Assembly (NCBI RefSeq): GCF_013368755.1
Contig: NC_049566.1
Coordinates: forward strand, 3,348,001-3,412,000
Source of the DNA: Talaromyces rugulosus
Taxonomy: Eukaryota; Ascomycota; Eurotiomycetes; Eurotiales; Trichocomaceae
Length of the DNA stretch: 64,000 nucleotides
Direction: 5' to 3'
The notes below the pieces were generated by a model, which had not been told where the DNA came from, ran no database searches, and saw only the letters and a list, made by a program, of their open reading frames with translations. How positions within the stretch are numbered: the first letter of the stretch is position 1; each line of letters starts with the position of its first letter. This document shows positions 46,050-58,000 of the stretch, one piece after another. Both the position numbers and the translations under genes were made by a program.

Positions 46050-47149
46050 AGTATATCTAAATAAAGTCTTCTTAATATACTAGTTTAGATAGTTTACAAC
46101 TATATTCTTATTTTAGTTTTTTATAGTTAATTTCAAGGAATCCTTCTATTGTTTCAAAATCTTTACTGTTTATTTCTAGTTCTTCTTTACTTATTTCTAG
46201 AATCTTAATTTTTATTTTTAAAATTATCGTGTTAGTCTTTAGAACTAAATCTTATTCTTTCTTTATAATTAGTGGTTATTTTTGAAACAGTCTAATCATT
46301 TTATTTACTTAATTAATTGTTTTTGCAGTATCTTTTCTAAAATTAGTTATTTTTATTAACTGTGATTATTATAAAATATCTGATTCTTAATTTAAGTCTT
46401 TATAATTAACTTCTCTATCTTTTTTACTATCTTAAAATATTAAGGAATATTGGCTTTTATTTCTTAATAAAAGGTTATTAATATATTATTTAGCAGTTTT
46501 ACTGTATTAGTCTTCTTTATAAGATTTTTTAATTAGTTTTTTCTTTTAACCTTGTTATAAATGGGATTATATTTCTTTTAGATTAATGTTTTCTTTTTAG
46601 GATAGTTCTTTTTCTAAACTCTATTTAAGGTATTCTTTAGATTATCTAAGGCTATTTTTTTATTTAAAATTCTTAAATAATTTATATATTTTTTTTTCTA
46701 ATATTAGTCTCTAGAAGTCTTTAACTTTATTAATCTATTTATTTTCTAATTTTTTCTTCTTACTGTTTAAGGAGGTTATAATTATCTAGTATATAACTAC
46801 AATTTATTAATAGATTATTATTATTTTCTAAAGATTAATATTACTATTCTATTTATTTTGTCTTAATTAATATTATTATATAAAGTATTTTTTTTGTCTA
46901 TATTTATAATAAGCTTTATTTTTTTTATACTTAGCTATTTCTTTTTTACTAATTATATTGTTAAGTTATATCTTGATATTGTTGTTTTTATTATATTAAG
47001 TTCCTTATTTTACTAATATATTAGTATACTAAAAGAATTCTTTAACTTTCTTCTATTTTTAAAACTTCTATTGTTTCTATTTAATCTTAAATAGTTTATT
47101 ATTAATCTTAACCGCTATCTTAATAAATCTATTAATATTATTAGGTTAA
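46050..47149 (-). pseudogene. ChrB Cys/His region and gag, RIPed (first piece)
   Basis: Continues the ChrB polyprotein from the ChrA-2 insertion point. It contains the gag segment absent from ChrA-1 (from about 46370), so ChrB also has the long Gag. Interrupted by the solo LTR at 47150. Confidence 0.85.
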
Positions 47150-47478
47150 TGTGAAGTGCCAGGCTCGGGGATGCCGATCCGGCTTACAAAGGCCTGCATA
47201 TCCTCCGCGGGTTGAGTTGATACATCACAAAGGATGCATCTACCCCTCATGCTCGGTGAATATAACCCTGTTAGGAAGTAGGATCTCATCTAGATCAGGC
47301 TTATAAGCTTGAGACCCCATCCCCCAGGATGAAGGGGCTCAAGCGGTTTATTCTATATCAATATAACCCATCTCTATTTACTTTATATACTGCCTCGACT
47401 CCTAGTAGGAACCCCCTCGGAGCCCAGTAGGTTCCAACTCCCTCATATATAAGTCTTTCAGACACCACCCACTTTACA
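47150..47478 (+). repeat. Solo LTR of the ChrD family
   Basis: 329 bp, TGTGAAG...CTTTACA, in the orientation opposite to the ChrD LTRs at 52515 and 59969. TSD GTTAA on both sides (47145-47149, 47479-47483). It is nearly identical to those LTRs and less RIPed than its host. It is left after LTR-LTR recombination. Confidence 0.95.
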
Positions 47479-48214
47479 GTTAATTAAGTTTGATAAGCTC
47501 TGTTTAGATTTTTTCTTTAAGTATATTCTTAAAGGTTATAATTTAAATAATATTATTATAGTATAGTGATATTACTATCTATTAAAATTTGGTTGCTAAC
47601 TGCTAAGTAGATCTAGTCTATTATAGATATCTTAGTTGTCTTTCTACAGTCTATAGCTTGTTGATATTTCTAAATGCTTTTCTAAGTTTCTATTTGAATA
47701 TATTATAGTTCAAAAATAATTCCTTGGTAATAGTCTTTTAATTACTTCTGTTAATAGTATATAATTTGCTTAGTATAGATTATATCTATTCTGCTGCTAC
47801 ATCAATAAAGCATAATACTATAAAGATTATTTTCTTTTTATTATAGGTGATCTGATTAGCTTTGATATATATTTCTATATTAACTAAGAATGTTTTTAAC
47901 TTGGATCTAGTTCTATTAAAGATTATAGGTTTTAGTAATTTAACTCTATTACTAGCTGTTCTAGCTTTGCTAGGTAGTATAACTATGATTTAAACTTTAA
48001 ATTAGTTAATATAATTGTCTCTTTTAGTGATTATAGCCTGTAGTTATTGAATATATTTATTTATTTAATTGATAATTCTTTCTAATGTGATAAATCTTTG
48101 CTGGGTTTACTTATTAGGTTTATTGTTATTATCTTAATTAACTAGTCTTGTTTGTTTTACAGATAGATATAGAGTTACTAGTTCTACTACTGGTGTATTA
48201 CTATTTCCTACTAT
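47479..48214 (-). pseudogene. ChrB gag N-terminus, RIPed
   Basis: Collinear with ChrA-1 gag. The start codon is mutated (TAT on plus at 48212-48214 instead of CAT). 48215-48283 is leader. Confidence 0.83.
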
Positions 48215-48283
48215 AATTAATTTATTAGTAAGATTTAATTGCTTATCTAATTCTTAAAACTTTATATTATAAAGGTATTTTAT

Positions 48284-48755
48284 TATTAATTAATTCAATA
48301 ACTTGTCATCAAGATATAAATTGGGATAGATATTCTACTAATAGAAAATAAGATAAAAATGTTACATAAAACAATTCTAAGATAAGTAGAGTACTATCAT
48401 AATGATAGACTATAAAGTATATTGAAGAGTAATAATAGTATGCTATTTACTTAAGAGAATAAAACATAATAAGCTAGATACATGATAGTAAGCGAGCATT
48501 TCTATATAATTCCTATAATATATCACCCAATACATTATATCTTATCACTCAATAAACTATATTGTATTGCCCAATATAATATATTATAGTGCCCACTACA
48601 AGCTCATCCTAGCTCACTAAGCATACCCGGAGCACTAAACCAATCCTGGTTAGCGTCGCACATATATATTACATATATACCACATATGTAGCATTATTTC
48701 AGCGGCTACTGACATAAGTGGCATAATTGGCTGTGAGTTATCCATTCTTCTGACA
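48284..48755 (-). repeat. ChrB 5' LTR (472 bp)
   Basis: Starts TATTA (TGTCA before RIP) and ends TGACA. The first ~200 bp (R-U5 side) match the ChrA LTR; the remainder (U3) is unrelated and lacks the 17-bp array. AGTAT follows. Confidence 0.9.
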
Positions 48756-48769
48756 AGTATCTAAGCACT

Positions 48770-51700
48770 CGGTCCTTTATTTTTTAGCTTATAAACTTAT
48801 CATAGAAGTAATAATTTAGCCTTAAAAGCTGCTGCTATCTATATAAAATATAAGTAATTTATCAGTAAATTTATATAGTATAATATTATATAGATATATT
48901 GCCTCCTCTTATTCTTTAATAATAATATTAGAAAGTATATACTAGGATACCTGGACAAATACCTCTCAACTCTCTTATTGATCTTAAGAAGTTACCGGGA
49001 GAGCCTTGAGACATTTACCTTTCTTCTAGGTATATATTTCTATAAAGGTAAAGCCTCTAAATTAAATTTCCGCTTTTGAGCGTTGTACCTAAAGATAGAT
49101 CAGCATAGTGTGAATAGGCTCTATATAAATTCTTAAAGTGGTTTCTTTGGCTAACTGTTTTATCTGAAGCCTTATAAAAAGCAGGTATAGTTCTATATTG
49201 AGTGCTTTAATAGCTATAATACTAAAAGCGCTACTGATTAGGACTGCTGCCCACTTCTAGATTACTATAAATTCTTATATAGTCTTATTGACTTCCTTCT
49301 TTGTGAGTGCACTTAATTAGAATTATACTGCTACTCCATAGAGTATCTATAGAATTATGATTACTTAGTAGATTCATTATATATAGCTTAGTACTATTTC
49401 CCATATAAAGTCTAAAAGGCCTTATAGTATATATAGACTAGTGTCAACTTTAATAAGCATTTTAGTATGGTAGGCTTTAAATATCAGACTTGGGTCTAAT
49501 CAAAAATCAAGATATCACTCTGCTTTGTGGAAGACGTTAATAACTATGCTGTTGGGCAGGGTAATCAGCATGTAGTAAGGCTTTATAAAGCTATAGAGAT
49601 TAATAAAATACACTAATTTATATTTTTTAGTATTAAAAATAGAAGTATACTTTTTAGTCTACTTATCAGCTTTATTATAGGTCTAATTAAATCTCTGAAT
49701 ATTGGCCTGTTCTGAGGCCCTTATAATTATAAAGCTAATATTATTAACCCAGCCGTTGATGATAGTTCTCTCAATGGATTTAGCGCAGTCGCTAAGTAAA
49801 TTAACATTATAGATAAAATATAGAATTAATGAGATTAGGCTTCCTTATAAGATGCTAATAGCTGTTAGAATGCGCTTTAATATGCCTTTAGGTATATGGA
49901 TTTATGTAGTATATCCACTAAAAAAAGCCTAGATCTATAGAATATAGTGCTCTAGTTGCTTTCTATATAGATTATATAGTAATTAATTATGATATACATT
50001 ATTATATATATCTATCATATTTAGAAGAAATATAGATACTATTAGTAGTCTTTATCTCTAGACTTTCTAAATCCACTTAATTATTAATTAAATTATATAG
50101 TCAGTAGAAACATTTTTGCAGCCGCTTAGATATATAAAAAAAAATAGATTATAGATCTTAATTATATAGCTAAGATACTTTATAATAATTAACTCTAAAA
50201 TCTTTCTAAGTGTGTTAAGTAGTGTTACTAGCCTATATACCTTAGGTATATAGTAGTTTTAGTCTTTTTTAGATTTATAGAAAATAACAGTTATTAAATA
50301 TTAAAAATATGCTGGATTATAGCCTATTTTTATATAAATATTGAAGATTTTATCTATAGTCTCTAAGGCTTTTAATATACTAATTACCTTATACTATATG
50401 CTGTTCAGGATATTATCTTCCTTAGGAGTCTTATCTAGTAGTACTACTTAGGCTGCTGCCACAATCTTATAAAACTAAATCTAGAGGAAGCTAAGCTAGT
50501 TTAGATAAATAATATTTAGAATATTAAATAAGTTAGCTTCTAGTATTATTAAGAAGAATATTTCCTAGAATAGCTCTACCTTAGCCTCTATTATTTTAGC
50601 TACTTAGCTGCTTAGACTTTATAGTATTAAGATAATGCTTAATTTATATAAGCCTATCCGCATTTGTGTCTACTTTACCAACTATTATAGGCTTTAGGGG
50701 CCTTCCTTAGTAGCTTGCTGGATATGATGTTAATAGCCTTGATGCAGAGCTTTACTGACTATATGTTTCTTCTTGTTTTAGATAGTTTTATATAGCTGCT
50801 AGCTTAAGGGGCTTCAAGTACATGTGAATTGATACTATAGATAATAGTAGATCTTAATAGCTTCCTTACATTTGTTAGTAAGGTTAGGGTTAGATTATTA
50901 AGTGGGCCTTGCCTATAGAGTCAATTTCTTAATAGCATATCAAATTATTAATAGAAATAGGATAGTAACTAGCTTAATTCATTACTTCGAAGCCCCTATT
51001 AATAGGGGTAGATATATCTTATCTAGTTCATTAAAGAAGACCTTATCATCTATAGCCTTCTAATTCCAGTGCTTTGGCATCTTATTTAATAATATTTCTA
51101 TATTAATAAGTGTTTTAATAAGATAGTAATCTAAGTTATATTTAAGATCATTAATATACTCGTAGCTTATCAGCTAGTTGACTAGGTTAATAGAAATTAG
51201 AGTTAAGTTAATAGTGGTTTTAAGGTTGTCCTATTCCTATATAGATATACCTTCTTTGGTAGTAAGTTTAATGTAGTAATGGTCTATAATCTCAAGGATT
51301 TACTCTCTCTTAGGATCAATCTTTGTGCCTAAACTATCCTAAGTAGAGTAGTAGATATTAAAATTATCTATAAGAAGATGCTTAGCCTCAGACATGAATT
51401 TACTAAGTCAGCATAGCTTAGTTTCTATCTAGTTAATTATACCACTATTTAGTTTGTTATATATATTATAAATAAACAGATTATTACTAGATTCTTAGCA
51501 AATATAGAGAATCTAATAATCTTTTAATATAATAAAGTAGACCTACTTCCCTAGATCTATTTATTTAGAGATATATAAAGCTATACAGGCTAGGCCACTA
51601 CCTCTATATTCCCAAGTTTTAGAGTAAAGTAATTAATAAATAACCGTTGCTAGTTAATACATAATTTCACTAAATTCATTCTTCTAAGGCTTTTACACTA

Positions 51701-52514
51701 CTATAACGTCAGCTTAAAATACATAGAGATCTTTAAAGAATATAGCTATAACCTTATCCCTTAATTTATGCACATTATATTAGATAATCTAGAAGCCTTC
51801 TATTAAGAAAAGATTCTTATATAGCAGCTTGCTTACTTAGGTCTAGAAATAGATTCCTTAGGCTCTATAAGTTTAGATCTAGATTTAGATTTTAATATAG
51901 CGTCAGAGCCCTATTCTAATTCTAATATATTTAACTTTTAATTTTAGACCCTAGCCACTTTTTCTATCTATTTAGTCTCAATAAAAACCATCTTATCTAG
52001 CCCAGCTTTAGCTTCAGCCAGGACATCTATCTACAAAGACCAGTCTTTCTAAATAAAGACTATATAATTCTATAAAAAGTAATAATTTATAAATCTACTT
52101 AAAAGCTACTAGTAGTCTTCCTTTAAAGATTTCTCAGAGTTAAGCTCCTAGAAGCTTACTTCACTATTCAGTACTAGAAAGTTATTAGCATTAACTATTA
52201 TAATAATTAGCAATATTAAAGAAAGCTCTAGCTTTAGTCTTAGCTTAAAAGCTACTAACTACTATAATTCCTTATTAATCAATAAGTGTACACATTTTAT
52301 AGACTTAATAATCCTAAAAACACACTTAGAATTATTTATTATAGTAGCTATAACAGCTTTTTTTCAAGCTAAGTACTACTATAATTGACTTGATTCTTCT
52401 AATATCAACTAGCTTCTAAATTAAATAATTAAAAGTATTAATTTAATCTACTTATCTATATCAGACAAGGATTCCTTTTCTAAAAATTTTAATTTTATAG
52501 AAAATTATCTACAC
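48770..52514 (-). pseudogene. LineY ORF2: endonuclease and RT, RIPed
   Basis: On minus, an endonuclease block lies at about 51400-51340 (DNFNIYYST, GDFN before RIP), with RT from about 50700. The RT active site near 49745-49765 reads GWVNNISF; the two Asn are one RIP change each from Asp. After it come QANIQ and KKYKLVYF-like stretches typical of fungal LINE RTs. The C-terminal region is more eroded. Stops are numerous. The reading frame continues into ORF1 beyond ChrD. Confidence 0.75.
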
Positions 52515-52843
52515 TGTAAAGTGGGTGGTGTCTGAAAGACTTATATATGAGGGAGTTGGAACCTACTGGGCTCTGAGGGGGTTCCTACTAGGAGTCGAGG
52601 CAGTATATAAAGTAAATAGATATGGGTTATATTGATATAGAATAAACCGCTTGAGCCCCTTCATCCTGGGGGATGGGGTCTCAAGCTTATAAGCCTGATC
52701 TAGATGAGATCCTACTTCCTAACAGGGTTATATTCACCGAGCATAAGGGGTAGATGCATCCTTTGTGATGTATCAACTCAACCCACGGAGGATATGCAGG
52801 CCTTTGTAAGCCGGATCGGCATCCCCAAGCCTGGCACTTCACA
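52515..52843 (-). repeat. ChrD 3' LTR (329 bp)
   Basis: TGTAAAG...CTTCACA. A coding-strand purine tract AGGAGGGATGGAT (52844-52856) abuts it. Confidence 0.95.
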
Positions 52844-52856
52844 ATCCATCCCTCCT

Positions 52857-53161
52857 GGAAGGGATCGTCCTCGAGACCTTGTATCCGTAGGTTGGGAATA
52901 ACCTCATATCTAACACAGTGGTTGCTGCGGCAGCCAGCCAATCAAAACAAAGGACATCACAGTTTCCTGATTCGGAAGGCGGTTTGGTACAGCAGTGGGT
53001 GGGTCCACCCACGCGTGTATTAACATATAGGAACTCCAAAAATAAACATAGGATATTCCTTATCCACGCGCAGCAACACCTTGGTATGTGCCCCTTGTTG
53101 ATTCCCCTATCAATTAATTTCAAGTTATAAGCTATCACAGACATTTTACTAATCTTAAATC
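52857..53161. other. ChrD 3' untranslated / antisense upstream region
   Basis: Between the purine tract and the antisense ATG. Relatively GC-rich, no ORF of note. It would hold the antisense promoter, but I see no clear TATA box. Confidence 0.5.
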
Positions 53162-54689
53162 ATGGTAGTTCTTAGAATCAAGCTTTTTTCTTCGTCCTAT
53201 TCTGCTTCTACCTCTGCCAGCAATGACCCCCCACACCCCCAAGCCCATTCATCTCCCAGTTCAGGTGCATATTGACCTATCCTGACATTCTTATAGAAAA
53301 CCCCAACCCGTCATGGGCCCTCAGGCTCTACTCATCGTGGCCGCGGTACTCGCCACCCTACTCTGGTAAGTACTTCCTTAAGAAGCTCCTAGTCGGCTTC
53401 AAGTCGGTTCCTAGTGGAATAGCATAATGCTTTGGTATCCCAAATTACCACAGTTATCTCTGGAACTTCTCATAATAGTCATCCAGCAGTTATTAGATTA
53501 TTGGCTAACAGGTTTGAATAATAGAAGAATGTTTTTACTCCCCCTGCCATCACCACCGAGGAGCTTAACACACTCCTCACTATTATAAGTAGTTCAATAT
53601 AAGCTTTCTCAAATCGACCTTAGTTTCCCCCTCCTAGTAAGCTCCATCTCAGGGCCTAGGTGGATAGTATATGTAGTAGATACTAATAGATATATCCAAT
53701 TTTTAGGAAGATTCAGACTTGTCGTTCCTTGAGCCCAATACCAACATGACCAATCGCCTTGAGTCTGGCCCTGCCAGGGATACCACTTCAGCTCCCTTAG
53801 CTAAAAACATGGTGGAGGATGCCAATGAGACTCCTTATTATACACAGGCCGCCTCTAAGACGCCTGTGCCGGTGGCTTCTACTCCAGATATTCCTGATAT
53901 CCTTCTGTCTAGCGACTAGCCAGACTTTTCGGGATACTATAACCCTCAATCTAGGGCTCCTTTATGTGCACTCAGAGCACGCAGTCTACATTGGTTAACT
54001 AGTCAGAAGTCAGCTTAATTAGCAAGGGTCTCTTCTGCGTACTTTGGTGCCGTCCCTGTAGCAGATAAACACTTAGTACTTTGACAGAGCCACCTCTATT
54101 TACATTATACAAAACTGGTAGGCCGCCACCAGAATTTCTGTGTACAGCATCTGCCAACAGAAAAGTATTGTCGCTGTTCCTATTTAGGAGTAAAATGCAA
54201 TTCTATACCAAACTCACAGTTAGCCTCATTCCACATTGTACAAACAATATTCTGCTTAGACATATCTTCAGAAACCATCTAGGCAGCCACCAATTAGGTT
54301 CAGGTTGTCAAGGGAACGCTCTGTAAAGAGCCATCCTCATTATCTTCCCAATCGCGGATTCGCTCGCTGGGGCCGTCCGAGTCAGACCAAGTCGCAGCAT
54401 TGGAAGCCCGCCTTAACCAGATTAAAGACACTATAGACCAGATTCTTCAAATCTTGAATCAGCAAGTAAGTGTAATCCCTTTTAACATTGCTTTCAATAG
54501 AGCTTTTGCCTAGTCTAGTACTGATGGTAATAGAATGAATATTTTGGCATTACACCTACCGCTGCCCCTACTGCTCCTGCTTCCCCTACCGCCCACCACC
54601 ATGGCAGTGTTTTGTGGAGTCCCCCTGCGTGGGGTGGTCCTTCAAGACAATAGTTTAGTCTTGGTGGTTGGTTTTCTTTTGTTTTTTGA
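53162..54689 (+). pseudogene. ChrD antisense gene, multi-exon, lightly RIPed
   Basis: Runs opposite to gag-pol between the chromodomain and the 3' LTR. Exon 1 (53162-53365) is Ser/Pro-rich, MVVLRIKLFSSSYSA at the start, and ends at a GTAAGT donor. A 57-nt intron ending ATAG (53422) keeps the frame. The next exon carries a Thr/Leu-rich helical segment. The largest exon (about 53707-54465) contains a Cys cluster near 54130-54200 (C-x9-C-x-C-x6-C) and then a helix ALEARLNQIKDTIDQILQIL. A GTAAGT donor at 54466 opens a 68-nt intron ending AATAG. A Pro/Ala-rich last exon stops at TGA 54687-54689, beside AATAAA. Stops are RIP-type. The junction near 53667-53706 is unresolved. I do not recognise the protein. 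Confidence 0.62.
54466..54533 (+). other. Spliceosomal intron (68 nt) in ChrD antisense gene
   Basis: GTAAGT donor, TACTGAT before the AATAG acceptor. Splicing joins the coiled-coil exon to the Pro/Ala-rich exon in frame. Confidence 0.55.
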
Positions 54690-55019
54690 ATAATAAAATC
54701 TTTTTTCTTATCGTGCAATTTCCTCGTAGAATCCTCGTTAAACCTGAAACCCAGTGGGAAAAACAGGAAGAGTGATTCCGGAGCATAACCAGCTTCCTCT
54801 CATGGCCAAGTAGTAATCCTTGTTGGTAATACCAAAGAATGTAATAAAGGATGAGGAGGTCATATTTATATACTAGGACGATTCCGAGTCGGAGCCTTTA
54901 TAGCTCCTAGTCAGCTTCAGGTAGGAGGCCCCAAAGTGATAAAGACCAAAAAACCTGTTCTTAGGAAAAGGGTCTATCTTCTTTTTGCTTTGTAGGCTGC
55001 CGACTAGTGATATTCCTTA

Positions 55020-58000
55020 AGGAGTTCCTTTGCATTGCCAAGGTCTTCTTTATCCAACTATTTGTTCTTATAAGAAGGATATCTAAACTATTTTACTAAG
55101 TACTTGGTTCGTCCGCGGTAGGTGTGATGGTTGATGATGGCTTCAATTTCCTATTTTTCTTTGTCATCCACAATAATCGCTTATGGTTCCTGTTCACTTT
55201 CTTCTTCTCTCTATGGATAATACAGTTCTAATAAGGAGACATAGAAAACAGGGTGAATTTGATGCCAATTCGCCGGTAGCCGGAGCCAATAAGCTTGCTT
55301 TCCTATCTTTTTAATAATCTCAAAGCTTTCTTTATATAGGAAGTCAAGCTTCTTGTTTGGCTTAAAAGATTTGAGGTTTTTTATAGATAACAGCATCCAG
55401 TCACTTATAGCGTACTCTTTTAGTTGGTGATGTTTATTGTAATAGGTAGCTTGCATCTAGGTTACTTCTTTAAGATAAAGCTTCACCTGCTTCTTAATTT
55501 CTTTTAATTTCTTAACGCGCTCTTGCGTCAATTAAACCATAGAAGGTTCAATATGGTTATCAAAGAAAGGCTTCAGATCAAAGCCGACTAGGCCTCTAAG
55601 TAGGGTCGTCTTAGTGCTTACATGTTTCGAGTTATTATAAACAAACTAAGCTACTGACAAATGCTGCGCTCAGTCATCCTATCACTGGTTTGTATAACAG
55701 CGTAGATAGTATTCCATAACCTGGTTTAATCTCTCCATCTGGCTATCCATCTGTAGATAAAAAGCAGTGCTCAATCATCATTTAATTCCAAACTGATACA
55801 TTAGTTCGGACCAGAATCCGCTAGTAAAAAGCGATCCTCAGTCAGTAACAATACTATCCGGGTAGCCATAGATATTAAAAACTCTCTTGGTTATTATATC
55901 TGCAAGTTCTTTAGCATTAATACTCTTCTTACAAAGAATATAGGTGCCTAGCTTAGTGAAGCGGTCAATAACGACTAATATAGAATCATAAACTTCTTTC
56001 TGAAGTCTGCTTGGAGGTAGGTCTGTGATAAAGTCTATAAACAAGCTTTTACTCAGTCTTAAAGAGACCGGTAATAATTATAATTAACTATAAGGTCAGT
56101 GCCTTCGCACCTTTACAAGCTGACATATCTTATAAGTATAAACATACTTATCTATATCTTAGTCCATCCTGAACTAATAATACTTTCGACTTATTAAGTC
56201 AAGAGTTCTTACAACACCGAAATAACCTATATATAGATAGTTATGATATAACTTCATGAGTTTACTCTGCAGAGCTATATCCTCTAGCACATATACCCTC
56301 TCATAGTAATGTAGAAGACTGTTCTTAGTACTCCAAGCTACTTTTAAGTCCCCAACTCAGTTTCTAGTTGCCTTCAAGTCGTTTCCGACTCAGTTCCTAG
56401 GTAGGTTCCTAGTTGCCTTTAAGTCGTCTTTAACTCGGTTCCTAGGCGAGTCTGTTAATTTAGATTTGGAAATCCCGTCCGCCAGAACTATCTTCTGCTA
56501 AGAAAAGACATCTCCTTTCTACAGCTTCTGTACTAGGTCCGTAGTTGACAGCATTAAAAAGCTAAAAATATCTTTAGCTTACATTGCTCTAAATACAAGT
56601 CTTCTCTGGCAACAACAGGCTCCGGAAACCTGACCATCTATACGCAAATCCATACTAAGGCTCTCCCCTCAGAATAAGCTTGCCCTACTGGGACTATCCT
56701 CTAGAGATATCAAGCTTACCAGCCTTATGCCGGACTCCAATACATTCAATTTCAATTTGTGTTGTAAAGTCAGTAATAATCCAATATCTTCTTCTTCCTC
56801 CCCGTCTTTAAAAAAGTCTAGGCGTCGGGATAGAACATTTAAAGGGTTCTTTACCCCAGGCTTATATTCAATCTTGAAATCATAAACTACTAAAAGCTAA
56901 GTCTATCTGGCCTACTTTACATTCAACTTCTTCGTAGTGAAAAAGTAAGTTAAATTATTATAGTCTATCTATACCCTGATAGGGTACTTACTACCTTCAA
57001 GGTAGTGACGCCATTTCTGGAAAGCAAATATAATTGCTCCCAATTCCTGGTCATGCACCAGCCAATGACGTTCTGTCTCGCTGTGCTTTTGGCTTAAGAA
57101 AGCAACTGGATGCCAGTATACTCAGTTTCTAGTTGGTTCTGAGTCGGAGCCGACCCAGGTCCTAATAAGATCTATATTAGAGCCTGGTTGCAGAAGTATA
57201 GCTCTTTTTCCAACCTTTAAAGTATCCATAATAATTTTGATTCTCTTCTCTAGGTCAAAATGTCTTACCACCAGAAGACTTTTAAAAGCGTCACAAAGCT
57301 CTTCAAAAGCCTTCTTTGCTTCCAGAGTCAGTTTAAACCCACAAGTCCCTATTTTAGAATCTTCTTTAAGCATCTCAGACAGCAGTACTGTTATAATTAA
57401 AAAGCTTCTTATAAATTTTCTAAAGAACCCAATAAAGCCCAGGAAAACTTAGATCTCCTTTACAGACTTTGGTTTAAGCCAGTTCCGAATAACTTCAGTT
57501 CGTTCAGTGTCCATCAAGGTTCCTTGCTCATCAATGACATAGCCTAGGAATTTTATCCTCTACTAATGGAAACTACACTTTAAAGCTTTTACATATAGCT
57601 AATAGTCTCTGAGCCTCTACAGAACCTGTTTAACATGCTTCACATATTCTTCTTCTAATTATAAATAAATCAAGATATCATCAAGGTAAACAATTACAAA
57701 ATCATCAATAAAGCCTTTCAAGGCATCATGAATATAAGATTAAAAGGTCACAGGGACATTAATCAACCCAAATAGCATGACTAAATACTCATAGTGCCTA
57801 TACCAAGTTCGGAAAGCCGTTTTCCACTCATCTCCGCGCTTAATTCTTATCCGGTGATATGCATCCCGGAGATTAATCTTAGTAAAGCGTTTGGATCCCA
57901 TCAATCAGTCCAGCATCTCGTCTATCCTTAGTAAAGGATAACAGTTTTTGACTATAATCTCATTAAGACCACAATAATCCACACAGACGCGTAAAGAGCC

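Larger units (their letters stand above)
7558..48755 (-). mobile_element. ChrB: RIPed chromovirus, split by four insertions
   Basis: Minus-strand element related to ChrA. Its pieces are: 3' LTR 7558-7739 plus 20619-20734; internal 20735-25017; 31331-31635; 46050-47149; 47479-48283; 5' LTR 48284-48755. The pieces are collinear with the intact ChrA-1 internal sequence. The interruptions are ChrC, LineX, ChrA-2 (carrying ChrA-1) and a solo LTR, each with its own TSD. The 5' LTR (472 bp) shares its R-U5 side with ChrA but has an unrelated U3. The 3' LTR lacks its first ~180 bp, so no TSD can be confirmed. Confidence 0.85.

Noticed and set aside
48756..48760. AGTAT after the ChrB 5' LTR as evidence of a shared event with ChrA-2 (same TSD)
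   Set aside because: The ChrB 3' side is truncated so its TSD cannot be confirmed; a 5-bp identity with the ChrA-2 TSD is likely chance.
52687..53144. Short ORFs over the ChrD 3' LTR
   Set aside because: They run across the LTR boundary in random frames and are not kept in the other LTR copies as coding units.
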